A stretch of DNA of 64,000 nt from Panulirus ornatus. Taxonomy: Eukaryota; Arthropoda; Malacostraca; Decapoda; Palinuridae. This document shows positions 43,609 through 54,840 of the stretch, one piece after another. Both the position numbers and the translations under genes were made by a program. Position 1 is the stretch's first letter. Every line of letters begins with the position of its first letter. The stretch lies in assembly GCF_036320965.1 (NCBI RefSeq), contig NC_092228.1:18178393-18242392 (forward strand), read 5' to 3'. The notes under the pieces are model-generated. The model saw only the letters and a program-made list of their open reading frames with translations, was not told where the DNA came from and did not search any database.

Positions 43609-46235
43609 AGAGTGGTGAGAGTAAGTGAGCTTGGGAAGGAGACTTGTGTGAGGAAGTACCACGAGAGACTGAGTACAGAATGTAAAAAGGGTTGAACAAA
43701 GGACGTAAGGGGAGTGGGGGAGGAGTCGGATGTATTTAGGGAAGCAGTGATGACTTGCGCAAAAGATCCTTGTGGCATGAGAAGTGTGAAAGGTGGACAG
43801 AATAGAAAGGGTAGTGAGTGGTGGGATGAAGAAGTAAGATTGTTATTGAAAGAGAAGAGAGAGAGGCATTTGGATGATTTTTGCAGGAAAAAAATGCAAA
43901 TGAGTGGGAGATGTATAAAAGAAAGAGGCAGGAGGTCAAGAGAAAGGTGCAAGAGGAGAAAAAGAGGACAAATGAGAGAGTATCATTAAATTTCAGGGAG
44001 AATATAAACATGTTTTGGAAGGAGGTATATAAAGTGTGTAAGACATGGGAACAAATGGGAACTTCAGTGAAGGGGGCTAATGGGGAGGTGATAACAAGTA
44101 GTGGTGATGTGAGAAGGAGATGGAGTGAGTACTTGAATGTGTTTGATGATAGAGTGGCAGATATAGGGTGTTTTGCTCGAGGTGGTGTGCAAAGTGAGAG
44201 AGTTAGGGAAAATGATTTGGTAAACAGAGAAGAGGTAGTAAACGCTTTGTGGAAGATGAAAGCAGGGAAAGCTGTGGTTTTGGATGGTATTGCAGTGGAA
44301 TTAATTAAAAAAGGGGGTGACTGTATTCTTCACTGCCTGAGGATTGGCGGAATGCTTGCATAGTGCCATTGTACAAAGGCAAAGGTGAAAAAAGCGAGTG
44401 CTCAACTTACAGAGGCATAAATTTGTTGAGTATTCCTGGTAAATTATATAGGAGGGCATTGATTGAGAGGGTGAAGGCATGTACAAAGCATCAGATTGGG
44501 GAAGAGCAGTGTGGTTTCAGAAGTGGTAGAGGATGAGTGGATAACGTGTTTTCTTTGAAGAATGTATGTGAGAAATACTTAGAAAAGCAAATGGATTTGT
44601 ATGTAGCATTTATGGATCTGGAGAAGGCATATGATAGAGTTGATAGAGATGCTCTGTGGAAGGTATTAAGAATATATGGTGTGGGGGGAAAGTTGTTAGA
44701 AGCAGTGAAAAGTTTTTATCGGGGATGTAAGGCATGTGTACGTGTAGGAAGAGAGGAAAGTGATTGGTTCTCAGTGAATGTTGGTTTGTGGGAGGGGTGC
44801 GTGATGTCTCCATGGTTGTTTAATTTGTTTATGGATGGGGTTGTTAGGGAGGTGATTGCAAGAGTTTTGGAAAGAGGGGCAAGTATGCAGTATGTTGTGG
44901 AGGAGAGAGCTTGGGAAGTGAGTCAGTTGTTGTTTGCTGACGATACAGCGCTGGTGGCTGATTTGGATGAGAAACTACAGAAGCTGGTGACTGAGTTTGG
45001 TAAAGTGTGCGAAAGAAGAAAGCTGAGAGTAAATGTGAATAAGAGCAAGGTTATTAGGTACAGTAGGGTTGAGGGTCAAGTCAATTGGGAGGTAAGTTTG
45101 AATGGAGAAAAACTGGAGGAAGTGAAGTGTTTTAAATATCTGGGAGTGGATTTGGCAGCGGATGGATGGAACCATGGAAGCAGAAGTGAATCATTGGGTG
45201 GGGGAGGAGGTGAAAGTTCTGGGAGCGTTAAAATATGTGTGGAGGTCGAGAACATTATCTTGGAAAGCAAAAATGGGTATGTTTGAAGGAATAGTGGTTC
45301 CAACAATATTATATGGCTGTGAGACGTGGGTTGTAGAGAGTTGCGCGGAGGAGGGTGGGTGTGCTGGAGATAAGATGTTTGAAGACAAAATGTGGTGTGA
45401 GGTGGTTTGATCGAGTAAGTAATGAAAGGGTAAGAGAGATGTGTGGTAATAAAAAGAGTGTGGTTGAGAGAGCAGAAGCGGGTGTTTTGAAATGGTTTGG
45501 TCACATGGAGAGAATGAGTAAGGAAAGATTGACCAAGAAGATATATGTGTCAGAGGTGGAGGGAAGGAGAATTAGGAGACCAAATTGGAGGTAGAAAGAT
45601 AGAGTGAACAAGATTCTGAGTGGTCGGGGCATGAACATGCAGGAGGGTGAAAGGCGTGCAAGGAATAGAGTAAATTGGAACGTTGTGGTATACCGGGGTC
45701 GACGTGCTGTCAATGGATTGAACCAGGGAATGTGAAGGGTCTGAGGTAAACCATGGAAAGCTTTGTGGAGCCTGGATGTGGAAAGGGAGCTATGGTTTCG
45801 GTGCATTACACATGACAGCTAGAGACTGAGTGTGAATGAATGTGGCCTTTGTTGTTCAGCCTCCCGCTGGACATTATGAAGGCAATCATAAGCCCATTGA
45901 GCACGACAGGGATGACATCTATGCACGACGGTATAGCTTAAGGGTTAGGGTCAAAGGCCCAATGTGCTACCTCGCGCACATGCGGGGGAAGGGGGTTTTC
46001 ATTTCATGTGTGGCTGGGTGGCAACGGGAATGAATAAGGGCAGACAGCATGAATTATGTACATGTGTATATATGTATATGTCTGTGTGTGTATATATGTA
46101 TATGTTGAGATGTATAGGTATGTATATGTGCGTGTGTGGACGTGTATGTATATACATGTGTATGTGGGTGGGTTGGGCCATTCTTTCGTCTGTTTCCTTG
46201 TGCTACCTCGCTAATGCGGGAGACAGCGACAAAGT
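43609..46235 (+). pseudogene. Long-UTR RTE LINE, linker to tail
   Basis: Starts at VVRVSELGKE (end of endonuclease), then the linker, AGLDG-equivalent VVLDGIAVEL, a gap over DWLVRLFNV, MDLEKAYDRV, LWEGCVMSPWLF (Arg-Gln of motif B changed), LLFADDTALVAD, a 4-base insertion at DLAADG shifting frame, the C-terminal domain, ancestral ORF end and long 3'UTR to a tail at 46233. An orphan segment replaces part of the 3'UTR at 45857-45962. Confidence 0.85.
45857..45962 (+). other. Orphan segment inside an RTE 3'UTR
   Basis: About 106 bases with no match elsewhere in the window interrupt the 3'UTR between CCTTTGTTGT and GCTACCTCGCGCAC. It reads openly as PPAGHYEGNHKPIEHDRDD then IYARRYSLRVRVKGPM, with unusually balanced composition. 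It could be a captured transcript piece or a different repeat. Not identified. Confidence 0.5.
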
Positions 46236-46247
46236 ATAATAATTTAT

Positions 46248-46445
46248 TTGCTTTGTCTCTGTCTCCCGCGTTAACGAGGTAGAGCAAGGAAACAGACGAA
46301 AGAATGGCCCAACCCACCCACATACACATGTATACACATACACGTCCACACACACAAATATACATCTCAACGTATACATATATATACACACACAGACATA
46401 TACATATATACACATGTACATAATTCATACATAATTCATGTACAT
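46248..46445 (-). mobile_element. Long-UTR RTE tail, inverted partner
   Basis: Inverted copy of the last 190 or so bases of the preceding plus-strand element (46035-46233), separated by only about 14 A/T-rich bases. It ends in a repeated CATAATTCAT just before the 5' end of the next RTE. Confidence 0.85.
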
Positions 46446-46448
46446 AAT

Positions 46449-48693
46449 CCCTGGGGATAGGAGAGAAAGAATACTTCCCACGCATTCCTCACGTGTCGTA
46501 GAAGGTGACGGGAGCGGGGGGCTAGAAACCCCCCCCCTTGTATTTTAACTTTCTAAAAGGGGAAACAGGAGGAGTCACACGGTGAGTGCTCATCCTCCTC
46601 GAAGGTCTCAGATTGGGGAGTCTAAATGTGTGTGGATGTAACCATGGATGTACCTGGTTTAAAATGAGAGAAATACATAAGTATGCATATGTAAGAAGGA
46701 GAGATGGCCAGAGAGCGTGACTGGATTACGTGTTAATTGATAGGCGGGCAAAAGAGAGACTTTTGGATGTTAATGTGCTTAGAGGTGCAACTGGAGGGGC
46801 CTGATCATTATCTTGTGGAGGTGAAGGTGAAGATTTATAGAGGTTTTCAGAAAAGAAGAGAGAATGTTGGGGTGAAGAGAGCGGTGAGAGTAAGTGTGCT
46901 TGGAAAGGAGACTTGTGTGAGGAAGTACCAGGAGAGACTGAGTACAGAATGGTAAAAGGTGAGAACAAAGGACATAAGGGGAGTGGGGGAGGAATGGGAT
47001 GTATTTAGGGAAGCAGTGATGGCTTGTGCAAAAGATGCTTGTGGCATGAGAAGCTTGGGAGGTGGGCAGATTAGAAAGGGTAGTGAGTGGTGGGCTGAAG
47101 AAGTAAGATTATTAGTGACTTGGAGATGTATAAAAGAAAGAGGCAGGAGGTCAAGAGATAGGTGCAAGAGGCAAAAAAGAGGGCAAATGAGAGTTGGGGT
47201 GAGAGAGTATCATTAAATTTTAGGGAGAACAAAAAGATGTTTTGGAAGGAGGTAAATAAAGTGCGTAAGACAAGGGAACAAATGGGAACATCAGTGAAGG
47301 GGGTTAATGGGGAGGTGATAACAAGTAGTGGTGATGTGAGGAGATGAAGTGAGTATTTTGAAGGTTTGTTGAATGTGTTTGATGATAGAGTGGAAGATAT
47401 AGGGTGTTTTGGTCGAGGTGGTGTGCAAAGTGAGAGGGTTAGGGAGAATGATTTGGTAAACAGACAACAGGCTTTGCGGAAGATGAAAAACAGCAAGGCA
47501 GTGGGTTTGGATGGTATTGCAGTGGAATTCATTAAAAAAGGGGGTGACTGTATTGTTGACTGGTTGGTAAGGTTATTTAATGTATGTATGACTCATGGTG
47601 AGGTGCTTGATGACTGGCATAGTGCCACTATACAAAGGGAAAGGGGATAAGAGTGAGTGTTCAAATTACAGAGGTATAAGTTTGTTGAGTATTCCTGGGA
47701 AATTATATGGGAGGGTATTGATTGAGAGGGTGAAGGCATGTACAGAGCATCAGATTGGGGAGGAGCAGTGTGGTTTCAGAAGTGGTACAGGATGTGTGGA
47801 TCAGGTGTTTCCTTTGAAGATTATATGTGAGAAATACTTAGAAAAGCAAATGGATTTGTATGTAGCATTCATGGATCTGGAGGAGGCATATGATAAGAGC
47901 ACATGAGAGAGCTTGGGAGGTGAGTCAGTTGTTCGCTGATGAAACAGCGCTGGTCGCTGATTCGTGTGAGAAACTGCAGAAGCTGGTGAATGAGTTTGGT
48001 AAAGTGTGTGAAAGAAGAAAGCTTAGAGTAAAAGTGAATAAGAGCAAGGTTATTAGGTAAAGTAGGGTTGAGGGACAAGTCAATTGGGAGGTGAGACTGA
48101 ATGGAGAAAAACTGAGGGAAGTGAAGTGTTTTAGTTATCTGGGAGTGGATTTGGCAGCAGTTGGAACTATGGAAGCAGAATTGAATGATTGTGTGGGGGA
48201 GGGGGCGAAAGCCCTGGGAGCCTTGTGTGGAAGTCAAGAACGTTATCTTGGAAAATAAAAATGGGTATGGTTGAAGGAATAGTGGTTCCAACAATGTTAT
48301 ACGGTTGCGAGGCATGGGCTATAGATAGAGTTGTGCAGAGGAGGGTGGATGTGCTGGAAATGAGATGTTTGAGGACAATATGTGGCATGAGGTGGTTTGA
48401 TCAGGTGAGTAATGAAAGGGTAAGAGAGATGTGTGGTAAAAAAAGTGTGTGGTTCAGAGAGCAGAAGAGGGTGTTTTGAATTAGTTTGATCACATGGAAA
48501 GAATGAATGAGGAAAGATTGACAAAGAGTATATATGTGTCAGATGTGGAGGGAACGAGGAGAAGTGGGAGACCAAATTGGAGGTGGAAAGATGGAGTGAA
48601 AAAGATTTTGAGTGATCGGGGCCTGAATATGCAGGAGGGTGAAAGGCATGCAAGTAATAGAGTGAACTGGAACACTGTGGTATACCGGGATCG
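46449..48693 (+). pseudogene. RTE LINE with 5'UTR, heavily deleted
   Basis: Starts with the 5'UTR (CCCTGGGGATAGGAG) and the first ORF codons in diverged form. Most of the endonuclease is deleted between about 46653 and 46654 (GTAACCATGG to ATGTACCTGG). Further gaps lie near 47340, 47475, 47620 and 47893 (palm from AYD to the ERAWEVSQ region). The motif C remnant is LFADETALVAD (second Asp to Glu; Asp kept in first). The C-terminal domain is present, but the element stops at the ORF end (48693) without its 3'UTR. Confidence 0.8.
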
Positions 48694-48717
48694 ATATATT
48701 TATTTTATATATATTTA

Positions 48718-50786
48718 TTATACTTTGTCGCTGTCTCCCGCGTTTGCGAGGTAGCGCAAGGAAACAGACGAAAGAAATGGCCCAACCCCCCCCCATACAC
48801 ATGTATATACATACGTCCACACACGCAAATATACATACCTACACAGCTTTCCATGGTTTACCCCAGACGCTTCACATGCCTTGATTCAATCCACTGACAG
48901 CACGTCAACCCCGGTATACCACATCGCTCCAATTCACTCTATTCCTTGCCCTCCTTTCACCCTCCTGCATGTTCAGGCCCCGATCACACAAAATCTTTTT
49001 CACTCCATCTTTCCACCTCCAATTTGGTCTCCCTCTTCCCCTCGTTCCCTCCACCTCCGACACATATATCCTCTTGGAACCACTATTCCTTCAAACATAC
49101 CCATTTTTGCTTTCCGAGATAATGTTCTTGACTTCCACACATTCTTCAAGGCCCCCAGAATTTTCGCCCCCTCCCCCACCCTATGATCCACTTCCGCTTC
49201 CATGGTTCCATCCGCTGCCAGATCCACTCCCAGATATCTAAAACACTTCACTTCCTCCAGTTTTTCTCCATTCAAACTCACCTCCCAATTGACTTGACCC
49301 TCAACCCTACTGTACCTAATAACCTTGCTTTTATTCACATTTACTCTTAACTGTCTTCTTCCACACACTTTACCAAACTCAGTCACCAGCTTCTGCAGTT
49401 TCTCACATGAATCAGCCACCAGCGCTGTATCATCAGCGAACAACAACTGACTCACTTCCCAAGCTCTCTCATCCCCAACAGACTTCATCCTTGCCCCTCT
49501 TTCCAAAACTCTTGCATTTACCTCCCTAACAACCCCATCCATAAACAAATTAAACAACCATGGAGACATCACGCACCCCTGCCGCAAACCTACATTCACT
49601 CAGAACCAATCACTTTCCTCTCTTCCTACACGTACACATGCCTTACATCCTCGATTAAAACTTTTCACTGCTTCTAACAACTTTCCTCCCACACCATATA
49701 TTCTTAATACCTTCCACAGAGCATCTCTATCAACTCTATCATATGCCTTCTCCAGATCCATAAATGCTACATACAAATCCATTTGCTTTTTTAAGTATTT
49801 CTCACATACTGGTACCATACCTGGTACTTCCTCACACAGGTCTCCTTCCCAAGCTCACTTACTCTCACCACCCTCTTCACCCCAACATTCACTCTTCTGA
49901 AAACCCATACAAATCTTCACCTTAGCCTCCACAAGATAATGATCAGACATCCCTCCAGTTGCACCTCTCAGCACATTAACATCCAAAAGTCTCTCTTTCG
50001 CACGCCTGTCAATTAACACGTAATCCAATAACGCTCTCTGGCCATCTCTCCTACTTACATAAGTATACTTATGTATATCTCGCTTTTTAAACCAGGTATT
50101 CCCAATCATCACTCCTTTTTCAGCACATAAATCTATAAGCTCTTCACCATTTCCATTTACAACACTGAACACCCCATGTATACCAATTATTCCCTCAACT
50201 GCCACATTACTCACCTTTGCATTCAAATCACCCATCACTATAACCCGGTCTCGTGCATCAAAACCACTAACACACTCATTCAGCTGCTCCCAAAACACTT
50301 GCCTCTCATGATCTTTCTTCTCATGCCCAGGTGCATATGCACCAATAATCACCCACCTCTTTCCATCAACTTTCAGTTTTACCCATATTAATTGAGAATT
50401 TACTTTCTTACATTCTATCACATACTCCCACAACTCCTGTTTCAGGAGTATTGCTACTCCTTCCCTTGCTCTTGTCCTCTCACTAACCCCTGACTTTACT
50501 CCCCAGACATTCCCAAACCACTCTTCCCCTTTACCCTTGAGCTTCGTTTCACTCAGAGCCAAAACATCCAGGTTCCTTTACTCAAACATACTACCTTTCT
50601 CTCCTTTTTTCACATCTTGGTTACATCCACACACATTTAGGCACCCCACTCTGAGCCTTCGAGGAGGATGAGCACTCCCCGCGTGACTCCTTCTTCTGTT
50701 TCCCATTTTAGAAAGTTAATACAAGGAGGGGAGGATTTCTGGCCCCCCGCTCCCGTCCCCTCTAGTCGCTTTCTACGACACGCGAA

Positions 50787-50790
<4 letters not shown>
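48718..50790 (-). pseudogene. Young RTE LINE with 5'UTR, two internal deletions
   Basis: Minus strand from the 5'UTR (ending at 50790, missing its first 30 or so bases) through the endonuclease (SETKLKG, MGDLNAKV, SDHYLVEAKV; open 50562-49855), then a junction with filler near 49807-49818 to VCEKYLKKQMDL, skipping the linker and RT N-terminus. The palm is intact (FMDLEKAYDRV, LRQGCVMSPWLF, LLFADDTALVAD). A second deletion at about 49075 joins GTGGTTCC to AAGAGGATATATG across a CCAA microhomology. Short 3'UTR and tail at about 48720. Confidence 0.9.

Positions 50791-50845
<55 letters not shown>
50789..50845. repeat. (TA)n microsatellite between two RTE heads
   Basis: About 28 TA units separate the 5' end of the minus-strand RTE from the truncated 5' end of the plus-strand RTE. 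Confidence 0.96.
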
Positions 50846-50847
<2 letters not shown>

Positions 50848-51584
50848 TATCTGGGAGTGGATCTGGCAGCGGATGGGACCATGGAAGCGGAAGTGGATCA
50901 TAGGATGGGGGAGGGGGCGAAAATTCTGGGAGCCTTGAAGAATGTGTGGAAGTCGAGAACATTATCTCGGAAAGCAAAAATGAGTATGTTTGAAGGAATA
51001 GTGGTTCCAACAATGTTGTATGGTTGCGAGGCGTGGGCTATGGATAGAGTGGTGCGCAGGAGGATGGATGTGTTGGAAATGAGATGTTTGAGGACAATGT
51101 GTGGTGTGAGGTGGTTTGATCGAGTAAGTAACGTAAGGGTAAGAGAGATGTGTGGAAATAAAAAGAGCGTGGTTGAGAGAGCAGAAGAGGGTGTTTTGAA
51201 ATGGTTTGGGCACATGGAGAGAATGAGTGAGGAAAGATTGACCAAGAGGATATATGTGTCGGAGGTGGAGGGAACGAGGAGAAGAGGGAGACCAAATTGG
51301 AGGTGGAAAGATGGAGTGAAAAAGATTTTGTGTGATCGGGGCCTGAACATGCAGGAGGGTGAAAGGAGGGCAAGGAATAGAGTGAATTGGAGCGATGTGG
51401 TATACCAGGGTTGACGTGCTGTCAGTGGATTGAATCAGGGCATGTGAAGCGTCTGGGGTAAACCATGGAAAGCTGTGTAGGTATGTATATTTGCGTGTGT
51501 GGACGTATGTATATACATGTGTATGGGGGTGGGTTGGGCCATTTCTTTCGTCTGTTTCCTTGCGCTACCTCGCAAACGCGGGAG

Positions 51585-51620
<36 letters not shown>
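50845..51620 (+). mobile_element. Young RTE LINE, 5'-truncated
   Basis: Begins AGATATCTGGGAGTGG in the TA run, encodes the RT C-terminus from YLGVDLAADG to VVYQG with no stop (ORF end 51412-51414), then the short 3'UTR, tail and a poly-A of about 30. Followed by more TA and an older plus-strand tail, so it went into a TA run within an old 3'UTR. Confidence 0.9.
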
Positions 51621-51635
<15 letters not shown>

Positions 51636-51775
51636 GCATACGTTGGGATGTATAGGTATGTATCAGTGCGTGTGTGGATGTGTATGTGGGTGGGTTGGGC
51701 CATTCTTTCGTCTGTTTCTTTGCGCTACCTCGCTAACATAGGAGACAGCGACAAAGTATAGTAAAATCAATATAA
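51636..51775 (+). mobile_element. Long-UTR RTE tail fragment
   Basis: Last 130 or so bases of an RTE (GCATACGTTGGGATGTATAG to GACAGCGACAAAGTATAG). The upstream part was displaced by the young insertion. The downstream neighbour is a Penelope-like element. Confidence 0.75.
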
Positions 51776-52983
51776 ATGTAAGAATGAGATAGAAGACGTA
51801 GCACAGTCAGTTGATATACAATGAGGACACATAGCTAAGTCGCCATTGGGAAACAAGTGTTATCGGATGGTGAGTTAGAGTTAATAACTAAATTAGTGTG
51901 ACTACAGTAAATACAATGGTCATAATCTTTAATTAACATGATTAAACAAAGCATTTGATTCTTGTCCTGTTCTTATATTACATTCATATTGCTTAAGTCT
52001 AACATAAAAGATCCTTATCAGTCATTTGATTCTTGTTCTGCTCCTTTACTACATTTATATTGGTTAAGCATAAAATAAAGATCCTTACCAGTCTGCCTAA
52101 CATAAAACATATTACAGCTTTTATAGGGGATTCTGTAAACACAGCCCACAGAATTTTCTGGGGAGTTTTTGATTGGGATATTTTTTAAAGTATTGTTATT
52201 GAAGAAGGTTATATTTACATTAAAGGATTACAGCAACCTTGTAAGTATTGTAAAATCATCAATAAAAGGGAAAACTATAAGATTCTTTGTATCAAGGGGA
52301 GGTTTGGGTTTAACTCCATAAAATGATTTCTTTGCTAACTTAAGAGATTTATCAATGAAAGACCTACAATACTTTAACTTGGAACCAATAGAATACATCT
52401 TCTCAAACTCATCATCAATAAATTCAGGACTGCATATATGTAATGCCCTAAGGAACATCGACTGAAATGATGATAATCTAAGTCGGTTATGTTTAGCTGA
52501 GTAATAATGAACAGAGGAACAAACATTGGTTGTTCTGTGTATGCTACGCTAAAAATAATAACACAATTATTTTCCACCTCCACAGTAAATTTGAAAAAAA
52601 GATATCAGACTGTTAAGTAAAGACAGAAATGTTTGTAAATTTTTGCTTGTTGGCCACACACAAAGAACATTATCTACATACATAATGCAGATTGCCTTAG
52701 AGGGTAAGATATCCATATGTAGTTCTGTTGCAAAAAATTTCATGTTAAGATTATTTAATACTGGTGAAAGAGAGTTACCCATTGCCATAACAAATTTCTG
52801 AGCATAATATTTTCCATTAAATTGAAATAAACAATTCAATAAACACAGAATTTTAAACGGGTGAATCAAGATTATCCAAGACATCAACCAGATATTCTAA
52901 GAGATCAATGGAACTTTTGTGAACAAGGCTGAATCATCAAAATTTACTAACCTGAAAGCAAAATTAACTTGGATATCATTAAG
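51776..52983 (-). pseudogene. Penelope-like element, RT to 3' end
   Basis: Minus strand: FQFNGKYYAQKFVMAMGNSLSP (motif B), CIMYVDNVLCVWP (motif C with Asp then Asn), then after frameshifts FLRALHICSPEFIDDEF, KLKYCRSFIDKS, PLDTKNLIVFPF, NTLKNIPIKNSPENS and the GIY-YIG start GCVYRIP, followed by a duplicated 70-bp block (51951-52020, 52021-52090) and the 3' flank. Same family as 54841-55665, different from 31530-33010. Inactive. Confidence 0.72.
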
Positions 52984-53403
52984 CTATGGTTTCGGTGCAT
53001 TACACATGACAGCTAGAGACTGAGTGTGATAATTTAAGTCGGTTATGTTTAGCTGAGTAATAATGAATATAAGAACAAACATTGGGTTTTCTGTGTATGC
53101 TATGCTAAAAATGGTAACACAATTATTTCCCTCCTCCATAGTCAATTTGAAAAAAGGTATCAAACTATTAAGTAAAGACATAAATGTTTGTAAATTTTTG
53201 TCTGCTGTGAACGAATGTAGCCTTTTTGTCTTTTCCTGGTGCTACCTCATTGAAGGGGTAGATGCTATAGGCAGGTCAGTGACAGGAATGGATGAAGGCA
53301 GCAAGCATGAATATGTATAAGTGTATATATGGCCGTGTATATACATGTAAACGTTGATATGGATATGTGCGAGTATGGACGTTTATGTATATCTGTGTGT
53401 ATA
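52984..53403 (+). mobile_element. RTE 3'UTR split by a Penelope fragment
   Basis: Plus-strand RTE 3'UTR (TATGGTTTCGGTGCATTACA to GAGTGTGA, then GTGAACGAATG onward) interrupted at 53030-53205. It continues through an old-type TATG stretch to the start of the next RTE at 53404. Confidence 0.75.
53030..53205 (-). mobile_element. 176-bp Penelope fragment nested in RTE 3'UTR
   Basis: Near copy of 52480-52655 (motif C downstream to ENPMFV region). Flanked by TGTGA on both sides (53025-53029 and 53206-53210), so it appears to be an insertion with a 5-bp target duplication. The flanking RTE sequence is continuous when it is removed. Confidence 0.7.
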
Positions 53404-54838
53404 TGTAAGGCATGTGTACGTGTAGGAAGAGAGGAAAGTGATTGGTTCTCAGTGAATGTAGGTTTGCAGCAGGGGTGTGTGATGTCTCCATGGTTGTTTA
53501 ATATGTTTATGGATGGGGTTGTTAGGGAGGTGAATGCAAGAGTTTTGGAAAGAGGGGCAAGGATGAAGTCTGTTGGGGATGAGAGAGCTTGGGAAGTGAG
53601 TCAGTTGTTGTTCACTGATGATAGAGCGCTGGTGGATGATTCATGTGAGAAACTGCAGAAGCTGGTGACTGAGTTTGGTAAAGTGTGTGAAAGAAGAAAG
53701 TTAAGAGTAAATGTGAACAAGAGCAAGGTTATTAGGTACAGTAGGGTTGAGGGTCACGTCAATTGGGAGGTAAGTTTGAATGGAGAAAAACTGGAGGAAG
53801 TAAAGTGTTTTAGATATCTGGGAGTGGATCTGGCAGCGGATGGAACCATGGAAGCGGAAGTGAGTCATAGGGTGGGGGAGGGGGCGAAAATCCTGGGAGC
53901 CTTGAAGAATGTGTGGAAATCGAGAACATTATCTCCGAAAGCAAAAATGGGTATGTTTGAAGGAATAGTGGTTCCAACATTGTTGTATGGTTGCGAGGCG
54001 TGGGCTATGGATAGAGTTGTGCGCAGGAGGGTGGGTGTGCTGGAAATGTTTGAGGACAATGTGGTGTGAGGTGGTTTGATTGAGTAAGTAATGTAAGGGT
54101 AAGAGAGATGTGTGGAAATAAGAAGAGCGTGGTTAAGAGAGCAGAAGAGGGTGTTTTGAAATGGTTTGGGCACAAGGAGAGAATGAGTGAGGAAAGATTG
54201 ACCAAGAGGATATATGTGTCGGAGGTGGAGGGAACGAGGAGAAGTGGGAGACCAAATTGGAGGTGGAAAGATGGAGTGAAAAAGATTTTGAGTGATCGGG
54301 GCCTGAACATGCAGGAGGGTAAGAGGCAGGCAAGGAATAGAGTGAATTGGATCGATGTGGCATACCGGGGTAGATGTGCTGTCAATGGATTGAATCAGGG
54401 CATGTGAAGCGTCTGGGGTAAACCATGGAAAGTTCTGTGGGGCCTGGATGTGGAAAGGGAGCTGTGGTTTCGGGCATTATTGCATGACAACTAGAGACTG
54501 AGTGTGAACGAATGGGGCCTTTGTTGTCTTTTCCTAGGGCTACCTCGCACACATGATGGGGGGGAGGGGGATGTTATTCCATGTGTGGCGAGGTGGCGAT
54601 GGGAATGAATAAAGGCAGACAGTGTGAATTGTGTGCATGTGTATATATGTATGTGTCTGTGTGTGTATATATACGTGTACATTGAGATGTATGGGTATGT
54701 ATATTTGCGTGTGTGGACGTGTATGTATATACATGTGTATGGGGGTGGGTTGGGCCATTTCTTTCGTCTGTTTCTTGCGCTACCTCGCAAACGCGGGAGA
54801 CAGCAACAAAGCAAAATAAGTAAATAAATAATTATTCT
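53404..54838 (+). pseudogene. Long-UTR RTE LINE, RT and 3'UTR
   Basis: Begins at KACVRVGREES, the same truncation point as the pair at 24645-27420. LQQGCVMSPWLF, LLFTDDRALVDD (motif C neighbours changed), VNVNKSK, CFRYLGVDL. A frameshift lies near 54045 before the C-terminal domain; the ORF end is ancestral-like (RGRCAVNGLNQGM). Long 3'UTR and tail to about 54810, then A/T-rich sequence and a Penelope-like element. Confidence 0.85.
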
Positions 54839-54840
54839 TC

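Noticed and set aside
50789..50845. Twin-priming inversion of a single RTE around the TA run
   Set aside because: Each arm has its own complete 3' tail (48720 and 51590-51620), so two insertions are needed rather than one inverted insertion.
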